NCBI GenBank assembly: GCA_007280315.1
Contig: QYQC01000094.1
Coordinates: forward strand, 1-11,037
Source of the DNA: Betaproteobacteria bacterium
Lineage (GTDB): Bacteria > Pseudomonadota > Gammaproteobacteria > Burkholderiales > SG8-39
Length of the DNA: 11,037 nt
Reading direction: 5' to 3'
Each line of letters opens with the position of its first letter. The first letter of the stretch is position 1. The position numbers and the translations under genes are program-made. Shown one piece after another: positions 4,995-11,037 of the stretch. The notes under the pieces were generated by a model. It made no database searches. It was not told where the DNA came from and saw nothing but the letters and a program-made list of their open reading frames with translations.

Positions 4995-6832
4995 GAACTC
5001 TGCCTGTCGTCGGTTTGATCGCCGCAGCGTGGCTGCTCGCCGGTTGCGCGCAGGAGCCGGTGCGCACCAACAAGGTCAGCGACCAGATCATCGGCGAACT
5101 GGACAAAGGCGCGCAGCGCACGAAATCGAAGGAGCCCGACGCAGTGAATCAGGCGCTGTTGCCGCCGCTGCGCATGGAACTGCCCCAGTCGCAGGGCAAG
5201 CCGATCGAAGGACGTTTTGATCTGAATGTCAACAATGCCGCGGCACGCGAAGTGTTCCTGTCGATTGTGTCGGGCACGCGTTACAGCATGCTGGTGCATC
5301 CGGAAGTGTCCGGAACCATCTCGGTCAATCTCAAGGACGTGAGCCTGTCCGAGGCGCTGGAGGCGATACGCGAGATCTACGGCTACGAGTACAAAATCGA
5401 CGGCACCCGGGTTTATATCCAGCCTGCCGGCATGCAGACGCGGGTGTTCCAGGTCAATTATCTGATCGGCGCGCGCCAAGGCAGGAGCGACATGCGTGTG
5501 ACCGCCGGGTCCAGCGGCATTTCGACCGGTGCTGCGCCCGCGAACGCCGTCGCGGCAACGGGCGCAGCGGGTGGAGCAACTGCCGCGCCGACGGGCTCGC
5601 AAATGCCGCCGTCGCTGACGCCCAACGCAGTCGGCGCACTCGGCGGCATACAGAGCGACGCCACGCGCATGTCCACCGTTCAGACGACCGACTTCTGGGC
5701 CGAAGTCGAGTACGCGATTCGCACCATAGTCGGCACTGGCGGCGGCCGCAACATCGTCATCAGTCCGCAGTCCGGCGTGGTGGTGGTACGCGCCATGCCG
5801 CAGGAACTGCGCAGCGTCGCCACGCTGCTCAAGGCGATGCAGGTGTCGGTGGAACGGCAGGTGATGCTCGAGGCGAAAATCATCGACGTCACTCTGAATC
5901 AGGCGTATCAATCCGGCATCAACTGGGGCGCATTCGATTTCAAGCAGGGCATCGCTGCCGGTTTTTCCAGCGGTGTGGGCGGCGCACCCAACAGCCTGGG
6001 ACCGACCGGCAGTCTGAGCGGGCGCACCGCCGGCAGCAGCGCCGGCAGCAGCAGCAATTTCAATGTCAGCGGGCTCAACCCTGCCGGCGCGGCGACGCTT
6101 GGCGGCGTCGTCGCCGGTGCCACCAATGTCGCGGGCGGCGTCTTCGGTCTGGCATTGCAGACGCAGAATTTCGCCTCCTTGCTGCAGTTTCTCGAGTCGC
6201 AAGGGTCGGTGCAGGTGCTCTCCAGTCCCAGAGTGGCGACGCTGAACAACCAGAAAGCCGTGCTCAAGGTTGGTACCGATCAGCCCTACGTCACCAGTAT
6301 TACCGTGGTTCCGGGCACCTCATCCGCCGGTGTGGTTACGCCGACGTCGGTGGCACCGCAGATCAGCAATCTATTTTCCGGCATTTCGCTCGATGTCACG
6401 CCGCAGATCGATGAGAACGGAAACATTGCGCTGCATATTCATCCTCTGGTAACCAGCGTGACGCCCAAATCGGTTGGATTCAATCTCGTCGGTGTCGGTG
6501 CGCAGAGCGTCGATGTCGCGGCAATCAACGTCAGCGAGTCCGATACCATGGTGCGCACGCAGGATGGCAACATCGTGGTGCTGGGCGGACTGATGAAAGT
6601 GGAACTGAACAACGGCCGCAGCGGCATTCCAGGCTTGGCCGATGCGCCGATTCTGGGCGGCATGTTTCGCAATTCCTCCGCCGATACCATCAAGCGGGAA
6701 CTGGTAATTCTGATCAAGCCCACGATTATCGAAAGCGACAAGAACTGGGAGCAGGGCATACAGGACACCCGCAGCCGCCTGCAGGGCATGAGCAGCGATC
6801 TGCGCACTGGTCCGTCCGACAAAAAACAGTGA
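4991..6832 (+). CDS. mshL: MSHA secretin MshL, outer-membrane lipoprotein
   Basis: MshL is the outer-membrane pore through which the pilus passes. The 613-residue protein has a lipoprotein signal with lipobox LAGC and acylated C19; residue +2 is Ala, compatible with outer-membrane sorting. An STN/N0-like domain (about 75-146, including VSGTISVNLKDVSLSEALEA) and a Secretin_N-type region (about 225-285) come first. The C-terminal secretin domain (about 288-583) carries the family signatures VQVLSSPRVATLNNQKA (407-423), SLDVTPQID (466-474), TQDGNIVVLGGLM (523-535) and the terminal GIPGLADAPILGGMFR with ELVILIKPTII (570-580). Two Gly/Ser/Ala-rich segments (about 170-210 and 325-375) are longer than strictly needed; the second lies within the secretin region. 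The length is typical. ATG 4991 overlaps the mshK stop (ATGA) and the gene's own TGA overlaps the mshM GTG. Confidence 0.96.
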   Translation: MRTLPVVGLIAAAWLLAGCAQEPVRTNKVSDQIIGELDKGAQRTKSKEPDAVNQALLPPLRMELPQSQGKPIEGRFDLNVNNAAAREVFLSIVSGTRYSMLVHPEVSGTISVNLKDVSLSEALEAIREIYGYEYKIDGTRVYIQPAGMQTRVFQVNYLIGARQGRSDMRVTAGSSGISTGAAPANAVAATGAAGGATAAPTGSQMPPSLTPNAVGALGGIQSDATRMSTVQTTDFWAEVEYAIRTIVGTGGGRNIVISPQSGVVVVRAMPQELRSVATLLKAMQVSVERQVMLEAKIIDVTLNQAYQSGINWGAFDFKQGIAAGFSSGVGGAPNSLGPTGSLSGRTAGSSAGSSSNFNVSGLNPAGAATLGGVVAGATNVAGGVFGLALQTQNFASLLQFLESQGSVQVLSSPRVATLNNQKAVLKVGTDQPYVTSITVVPGTSSAGVVTPTSVAPQISNLFSGISLDVTPQIDENGNIALHIHPLVTSVTPKSVGFNLVGVGAQSVDVAAINVSESDTMVRTQDGNIVVLGGLMKVELNNGRSGIPGLADAPILGGMFRNSSADTIKRELVILIKPTIIESDKNWEQGIQDTRSRLQGMSSDLRTGPSDKKQ

Positions 6833-7725
6833 TCTACCTCAACCATTTCGGCCTGCGCGAGCCGCCCTTCGGCATCACCCCCGATACCAGTTTCTTCTTT
6901 GCCTGCGCCAGTAGCCAGGAGGGGCTGAACACGTTGCTTGTAGCTGTGGCCAACGGCGAGGGTTTCATCAAGATCACCGGCGAAGTGGGCACGGGCAAGA
7001 CGCTGCTGTGCCGCAAGCTGCTCACCACCCTGGCCGACAGCTGTATCACCGCCTATATTCCGAATCCCGACCTCGAACCGCGCACGTTGTTGTTCGCGCT
7101 GTGTGATGAGCTGCACGTCGAGGTGGACCCCGATCTCGACCAGCATCGCCTGCACAAGGCGCTGAATCACGCGTTGCTCGATTTCGCGCGGGAGCGCAAG
7201 CGCGTAGTGATCTGCCTCGACGAAACCCAGGCAATGCCGCTGGAGACGCTGGAAACCTTGCGCCTGCTGACCAATCTGGAAACCGAAAAACGGAAGCTGG
7301 CGCAGGTGATCCTGTTCGGCCAGCCCGAACTCGACCAGAAGCTGGCCCACGCGTCGGTGCGGCAGCTGCGCCAGCGCATCACCTTCCAGCATCATCTGGG
7401 CACGCTCACGCGCGCGGAGTTGCAACATTACCTGGCGCACCGGCTTAATGTCGCCGGTCACTGCGGCGATACGGTATTCAGCAGCCACGCAGTGGGCGCG
7501 ATCCACCGCGCCACCGGCGGTGTGCCGCGGCTGGTGAACATTCTCGCGCATAAGTCGATGATGCTCGCGTTTGGCGAAGGCCTGCGCCAGGTGCGCGCGC
7601 GGCATGCGCGCGCTGCGATCGCCGATACGCCCGCGGCCAGTTCGTTCCCGGCGCGCCACTGGGCGTGGCTTGCGGCGGCGGGCGTGCTCGCCGGCAGCGG
7701 CATCGGCTGGATGGTGCTCAAATGA
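6829..7725 (+). CDS. mshM: MSHA biogenesis ATPase MshM (ExeA-like AAA)
   Basis: MshM is an ExeA/GspA-type AAA ATPase, a family associated with secretin assembly and peptidoglycan remodelling; in MSHA systems its role is accessory. The 298-residue protein starts with the family signature YLNHFGLREPPFGITPDTSFFF (2-23). The Walker A motif is GEVGTGKT (51-58), Walker B is VVICLDETQ (126-134, acidic pair D131-E132), and FGQPEL (163-168) lies in the sensor region. A GGVPRLVNILAHKSM segment (230-244) is also typical. A C-terminal hydrophobic helix (about 278-297) probably anchors it in the inner membrane. The start is GTG at 6829, overlapping the mshL stop as GTGA; no ATG lies near, and the family N terminus begins right there. 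It overlaps mshN by ATGA at the end. Confidence 0.93.
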   Translation: MIYLNHFGLREPPFGITPDTSFFFACASSQEGLNTLLVAVANGEGFIKITGEVGTGKTLLCRKLLTTLADSCITAYIPNPDLEPRTLLFALCDELHVEVDPDLDQHRLHKALNHALLDFARERKRVVICLDETQAMPLETLETLRLLTNLETEKRKLAQVILFGQPELDQKLAHASVRQLRQRITFQHHLGTLTRAELQHYLAHRLNVAGHCGDTVFSSHAVGAIHRATGGVPRLVNILAHKSMMLAFGEGLRQVRARHARAAIADTPAASSFPARHWAWLAAAGVLAGSGIGWMVLK

Positions 7726-8909
7726 GTCTGATCAACAAAATGCTGCAGGACCTGGACAAACGCCATGCGGGTGATGGCGGCGGCAAGACGCTGACGAAGC
7801 AGTTGCGTCCGGTGGCGGCCGGGCGCAGGGACTGGAAGCGCATTGCCTGGGAAGTAGGCGGCGGGTTGGTCCTGTTGCTCGGCTGGGCCGGTTGGGTGTA
7901 CTTCCAGGTGTCGCCGCGTTCGGTAGTCACCGCTCTCGCGTTCCAGTCGAAAGGGCCGCGACCTCTTGGTTCGGGCGGACCCCACGCGCTGGCGCCACCT
8001 CCGGTACCGCTGGCCGCGCCCGTAGTAGCCGCACCGGTGCAAGCTGCCGTAGCGCCGCCTGCGGCTGCCGCAACGGCACCGACGTCAGTGGCGGCAGCGA
8101 GCGAATCGGTCACCACCGACGGACTCAAGCTTGCCACGGAAATTGGCACGCCGTTTGCCGAGAAGAAACCACCCGCGAAGGGCAGACCCGAGAGTAAGCG
8201 CGCGGCCGCGTCGGCGGACACGCCAGCGCCGGCAAACAGAGCAGCGAAGCAGGAAAACAGTGCGCATGCCGCGAGCAGCGCGGCGGCATCCAAGGCGCCA
8301 GGCCCGTCCAGCATCGACAAACAGGTTCGCCTGCAGAGCGCGGCGGAGCGTGCCGAAAGCGAGTTTCGCAAGGCCACCGGACTGCTCAACCAGGGCCGGG
8401 TCGCCGAAGCCATAGACGGCTACAAATTGACTCTGCAGCAGGACGCCGGGCACGCTGCGGCGCGACAGGCACTGGTCGGATTGCTGCTCGAGAACCGGCG
8501 CATCGACGAGGCTCAACAATTTTTGCAGGAAGGCTTGCGGCTGCATCCTGATCGATCCGCCTACGCCATGCTGCTTGCGCGCATTCAGGTGGAGCGCGGC
8601 GATTTGCAGGGGGCGCACGATCTGCTGAGCAAGCACGCCGGCACTGCAGCGAACGATGCCGACTACCATGCCTTTGACGCGGCACTGCTGCAACGACTCG
8701 GCCGCCACAAGGAGGCGGTCACCGCCTATCAGGCGGCGCTGGCGGTCGCGCCGCGCGCCGGGTTGTGGTGGATGGGTATGGCCATATCGATGCAGTCCGA
8801 CGGACGCGCCGCAGAGGCGCTGGACGCATTCCAGCGCGCCAGATCAGTCGGTGGGCTGAGCACGGCGCTACTTGCCTTCGTCGATCAGCGCGTGAAACAA
8901 CTGCAGTAG
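7722..8909 (+). CDS. mshN: MSHA biogenesis protein MshN (TPR protein)
   Basis: MshN is a single-pass inner-membrane protein with a periplasmic TPR domain, thought to act as an assembly scaffold. The ATG at 7722 overlaps the mshM stop (ATGA) and gives the family N terminus MSLINKMLQDLDKRHA; the frame is open further upstream, but that extension lies inside mshM and is not used. The product is 395 residues. A cytoplasmic segment (1-42) is followed by a transmembrane helix (about 43-62) and a long Ala/Pro-rich low-complexity linker (about 78-200). TPR-like helices cover about 205-372, including FRKATGLLNQGRVAEAIDGY, then EAQQFLQEGLRLHP, LGRHKEAVTAYQAAL and DGRAAEALDAFQRA. The linker is compositionally biased rather than a true repeat. 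mshN ends the pilus block; mshE and mshG do not follow it. Confidence 0.93.
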   Translation: MSLINKMLQDLDKRHAGDGGGKTLTKQLRPVAAGRRDWKRIAWEVGGGLVLLLGWAGWVYFQVSPRSVVTALAFQSKGPRPLGSGGPHALAPPPVPLAAPVVAAPVQAAVAPPAAAATAPTSVAAASESVTTDGLKLATEIGTPFAEKKPPAKGRPESKRAAASADTPAPANRAAKQENSAHAASSAAASKAPGPSSIDKQVRLQSAAERAESEFRKATGLLNQGRVAEAIDGYKLTLQQDAGHAAARQALVGLLLENRRIDEAQQFLQEGLRLHPDRSAYAMLLARIQVERGDLQGAHDLLSKHAGTAANDADYHAFDAALLQRLGRHKEAVTAYQAALAVAPRAGLWWMGMAISMQSDGRAAEALDAFQRARSVGGLSTALLAFVDQRVKQLQ

Positions 8910-8916
8910 CCGGAGT

Positions 8917-10578
8917 ATGCGGGACCGCTACCAGGAAATCTATCAGGGCTACAGATGGGAGGTCCCGCAGCGCTTCAATATGGCGTGGGCCTGCTGCGGC
9001 CGGCACGCACTTGAACGTCATCGCTTCGCGCTGTACTGGGAAGACGAGGACGGCGCTAGCACCGCCTGCACCTACTGGGATCTGCAGCAACAGGCGAATC
9101 GCCTGTCCAACGCGCTGATCGCACTGGGGGTAAGGCGCGGCGATCGCGTTGCGATCATTCTGCCGCAACGTCCCGAGACGGTCATCGCTCATATCGCCTG
9201 CTATCAGATGGGGGCGGTGGCGATGCCGCTGTCGGTCCTGTTCGGGCCGGACGCGCTGGAGTACCGGTTGCAGAACAGCGAGGCAGCGGCTGCGCTGGTC
9301 GATACCGCGTCGCTCCCCAATTTGTGGCCGATTCGGGACCGCCTGCCGGCGCTGAGACAGGTGATCGGCGTGGACGGGGCGCGCGAGTCCGGGACGCTGT
9401 CCTGGGAGGCGCTGCTGGCGCAGGCTTCGAGCAAGTTTACCTGCGTCGATACGCCGGCGGAGGAAGCGGCGCTGCTGGTCTATACCAGCGGCACCACCGG
9501 TCCGCCCAAAGGCGCGCTGAAGCCGCAGCGGATTCTGATCGGCAACCTGCCCGGGTTCTCGCACTCGCACGACATTTTTCCACAGACCGGGGATATGTTC
9601 TGGTCGCCCGCGGACTGGGCCTGGACCGGCGGCCTGATGGACGCACTGCTGCCGACCCTGTACCACGGCTATCCCATACTTGGCTACCGCGGCCGCTTCG
9701 ATCCGGAAAAGGCATTCCATCTGATGGAAAAATACGCGGTGAGAAACACGTTTTTGTTTCCGACCGCGCTGAAAATGATGATGAAGGCCGTGCCGGTGCC
9801 GAAACCGCGCTTCGATGTGACGCTGCGCTCGATCATGAGTGCCGGCGAAGCCGTGGGTGAGACCGTGTTCGAATGGAGCCGGGAAATGCTCGGCGTGACC
9901 ATCAACGAAATGTTCGGTCAGACCGAAATCAACTACGTCGTCGGCAACTCGCATACGCTGTGGCCGGCCAAACCGGGCTCGATCGGGCGGCCTTATCCCG
10001 GGCACAAGGTCGGCATCATCGACGATGAGGGCAACGAAGTCACGGCAGGCGAGGTGGGCGAAGTGGCGGTGCACCGCACCGATGTGCACGGCGTGCCCGA
10101 TCCGGTTTTCTTTCTCGAATACTGGAAGAATCCGGAGGCGACGCGGAATAAATTCACCGGGCAATGGGGCCGCACCGGTGACCTGGCGAAGAAGGACGAC
10201 GACGGCTATTTCTGGTATCAGGGCCGCGCCGATGACGTGTTCAAGAGCGCGGGCTACCGCATCGGACCATCCGAGATCGAGAACTGCCTGCTGCAACATG
10301 CGGCAGTGGCCAATGCCGCGGTGGTGGGCAGTCCCGATGCAGAGCGCACCAATATCGTCAAGGCGTTCATTGTGCTCACACCGGGACACCGGCCCTCACC
10401 CGCACTGGAGGCTGAGTTGCAGGCACATGTTCGCGGCAAGCTGGCGCCTTACGAATACCCGAAGGAAATCGAGTTCGTCGATGCGTTGCCGATGACCACC
10501 ACGGGCAAGGTGCAACGACGGGTGCTGCGGCTGAAGGAAGAGGAGCGCAAGAAGAATACGGCTGCAGCAAAGCGATAA
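8917..10578 (+). CDS. AMP-forming acyl-CoA synthetase (acetyl-CoA synthetase-like)
   Basis: This ANL-superfamily enzyme activates a carboxylic acid with ATP to an acyl-adenylate and then to acyl-CoA. Its 553 residues show all core motifs. The P-loop is YTSGTTGPPKG (189-199) and the adenine-binding motif is FGQTE (333-337). TGD (420-422) carries the ribose-binding aspartate, and the hinge and C-domain motif is GRADDVFKSAGYRIGPSEIE (436-455). The catalytic lysine K531 lies in TTTGKVQRR. It is shorter than classical Acs (about 650 residues) and closer to the short/medium-chain acyl-CoA synthetase (ACSM/AcsA-like) type; the actual acid cannot be read from the sequence. The ATG at 8917 is the first start after an in-frame stop at 8893, and the family-like N terminus RYQEIYQGYRWEVPQRFN supports it. 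The only SD-like element, CGGAG at 8911-8915, is abnormally close (1 nt). It lies 7 bp after mshN, probably on the same transcript, but has no known pilus role. Confidence 0.93.
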   Translation: MRDRYQEIYQGYRWEVPQRFNMAWACCGRHALERHRFALYWEDEDGASTACTYWDLQQQANRLSNALIALGVRRGDRVAIILPQRPETVIAHIACYQMGAVAMPLSVLFGPDALEYRLQNSEAAAALVDTASLPNLWPIRDRLPALRQVIGVDGARESGTLSWEALLAQASSKFTCVDTPAEEAALLVYTSGTTGPPKGALKPQRILIGNLPGFSHSHDIFPQTGDMFWSPADWAWTGGLMDALLPTLYHGYPILGYRGRFDPEKAFHLMEKYAVRNTFLFPTALKMMMKAVPVPKPRFDVTLRSIMSAGEAVGETVFEWSREMLGVTINEMFGQTEINYVVGNSHTLWPAKPGSIGRPYPGHKVGIIDDEGNEVTAGEVGEVAVHRTDVHGVPDPVFFLEYWKNPEATRNKFTGQWGRTGDLAKKDDDGYFWYQGRADDVFKSAGYRIGPSEIENCLLQHAAVANAAVVGSPDAERTNIVKAFIVLTPGHRPSPALEAELQAHVRGKLAPYEYPKEIEFVDALPMTTTGKVQRRVLRLKEEERKKNTAAAKR

Positions 10579-10580
10579 TC

Positions 10581-10601
10581 CGGCGCAGGCCCGGTGCGCC
10601 G
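10581..10601. terminator. Hairpin between convergent genes, possible bidirectional terminator
   Basis: CGGCGCA (10581-10587) pairs perfectly with TGCGCCG (10595-10601) across a 7-nt loop. It lies in the 30-bp gap between the synthetase stop (10578) and the stop of the minus-strand MaoC gene (10609). A T-rich stretch (TTCTATTTGTTCT) follows on the + strand after a short GC interval. The uridine run is imperfect, so termination strength is uncertain. Confidence 0.5.
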
Positions 10602-10608
10602 CGCGGTT

Positions 10609-11037
10609 CTATTTGTTCTCGCGGTTCATGACCAGAATTTTTCCGTCGGCCTCGACCACCACTTCGCCGTCCTGATTCGTGCATACGCCGCTCATTACGG
10701 CAATCCCGCCCCGGTGCTTGGGCTTGGCTTGTTTCTCTACAATGGTCCAGGCGGTGGTGAGCGTATCGCCCGCGCGCACCGGCGCTTTGAAGCGGCAGGT
10801 GTGTTCCAGATAGGCGATGGCGGTGCCGCCGAAGTACATCCCGACGGAAGCCGATACCAGCGCGCTGGTAAACGGGCCGTGCAGTATGCGGCTGCCGAAG
10901 CGGCTTTTTCTGCCGTGAACTTCGTTGGTGTGCAGCGGATTGAAGTCGCCGAACAGCCCCGCGGCGAGCACCAGATGTGTTTCTGTGACGGTCAGGGAGG
11001 AACCGAAGACGTCGCCGACCTTGATTTCGTTGTACGC
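10609..11037 (-). CDS. MaoC-like (R)-enoyl-CoA hydratase, 5' end outside the window
   Basis: This is a hotdog-fold protein of the MaoC/(R)-hydratase family, which hydrates trans-2-enoyl-CoA to (R)-3-hydroxyacyl-CoA or related acyl-CoA substrates. The 142 visible residues run from the right edge (AYNEIKVGDVFG, a typical MaoC N-terminal segment) to the TAG at 10609-10611. The catalytic Asp-His pair is visible in FGDFNPLH as D31 and H36 (visible numbering). It is followed by the FGSRILHGPFTSAL segment and the late VRAGDTLTTAWTIVEKQ strand typical of the fold. The position before D31 reads LFGD instead of the common SGD. An internal GTG at 10969-10971 could be taken as a start, but homology-like sequence continues upstream, so the true start lies beyond 11037 by only a few residues. 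It converges on the acyl-CoA synthetase, and the two could share a fatty-acid or polyester-related pathway, which is inference. Confidence 0.88.
   Translation of the reverse strand, partial: AYNEIKVGDVFGSSLTVTETHLVLAAGLFGDFNPLHTNEVHGRKSRFGSRILHGPFTSALVSASVGMYFGGTAIAYLEHTCRFKAPVRAGDTLTTAWTIVEKQAKPKHRGGIAVMSGVCTNQDGEVVVEADGKILVMNRENK

Noticed and set aside
5500..5640. Possible inserted repeat in mshL (Ala/Gly/Thr-rich segment)
   Set aside because: It is compositional bias in a linker with no exact repeat unit and an intact frame.
4448..6202. Long minus-strand open frame of 584 codons opposite mshJ-mshL
   Set aside because: It is antisense to mshL, whose lipobox and secretin motifs are clear. 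The translation is Arg/His/Ala-rich without recognisable domains, a usual artefact of GC-rich codon bias.
6439..7659. Minus-strand open frame of 406 codons opposite mshL and mshM
   Set aside because: It is antisense to the secretin signatures and to the Walker motifs of mshM, and has no supporting features of its own.
7665..7721. Upstream extension of mshN
   Set aside because: The frame is open, but the extension lies inside mshM. The ATG at 7722 gives the standard MshN N terminus and an ATGA overlap.
8719..10389. Long minus-strand open frame of 556 codons opposite the acyl-CoA synthetase
   Set aside because: The + strand gene carries every ANL core motif. The antisense product is His/Arg/Gln-rich with no family signature, so it is a shadow.
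1..11037. CRISPR array, tRNA or rRNA genes
   Set aside because: No regularly spaced direct repeats, tRNA-like cloverleaf or rRNA-like sequence was seen; nearly all of the window is accounted for by protein genes and the IS.

Overview
The window is GC-rich chromosomal DNA from a Gram-negative bacterium. It carries a block of MSHA-type (type IVa-like) pilus biogenesis genes, mshI to mshN, all on the + strand. The pilus proteins together with the acyl-CoA synthetase and MaoC sequences look betaproteobacterial to me; that placement is inference from protein character, not a search.

Layout. At 2-862 is the 3' end of a large-looking, unrecognised protein with two degenerate WDG/W-rich modules. An AT-rich gap of 84 bp follows, holding a candidate sigma-70 promoter. 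mshI then starts at 947 but is broken by a complete IS3-family insertion sequence (1601-2897, 1297 bp). The element has 35-bp imperfect inverted repeats, a 3-bp AGG target duplication, orfA and orfB, and a full programmed -1 frameshift signal. Removing the element and one AGG copy rejoins mshI in frame as a 314-residue protein. The rest of the assembly set follows without gaps: a PilN-like gene (3188-3940), mshJ (3937-4620), mshK (4605-4994), mshL secretin (4991-6832), mshM ATPase (6829-7725) and mshN (7722-8909). Consecutive genes overlap, mostly by 4 bp at ATGA or GTGA.

Seven bases after mshN comes an AMP-forming acyl-CoA synthetase (8917-10578). A MaoC-like hotdog hydratase converges on it from the minus strand and runs off the right edge (10609-11037). 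A GC-rich hairpin lies between these two genes. The extension ATPase and platform genes (mshE, mshG) that I would expect after mshN are not here.

How the parts work together. MshI (PilM-like), the PilN-like protein, MshJ (PilO-like) and MshK (PilP-like) would form the inner-membrane and periplasmic alignment complex. MshL would form the outer-membrane pore, and MshM and MshN are accessory ATPase and TPR proteins. The IS cuts MshI after residue 218 and separates the rest of the operon from its candidate promoter, so this genome copy may be impaired in MSHA-type pilus assembly. No clearly new biological system is visible. The most notable structures are the clean insertion in mshI, the complete frameshift cassette in the IS, and the unidentified WDG-repeat protein next to the pilus operon.
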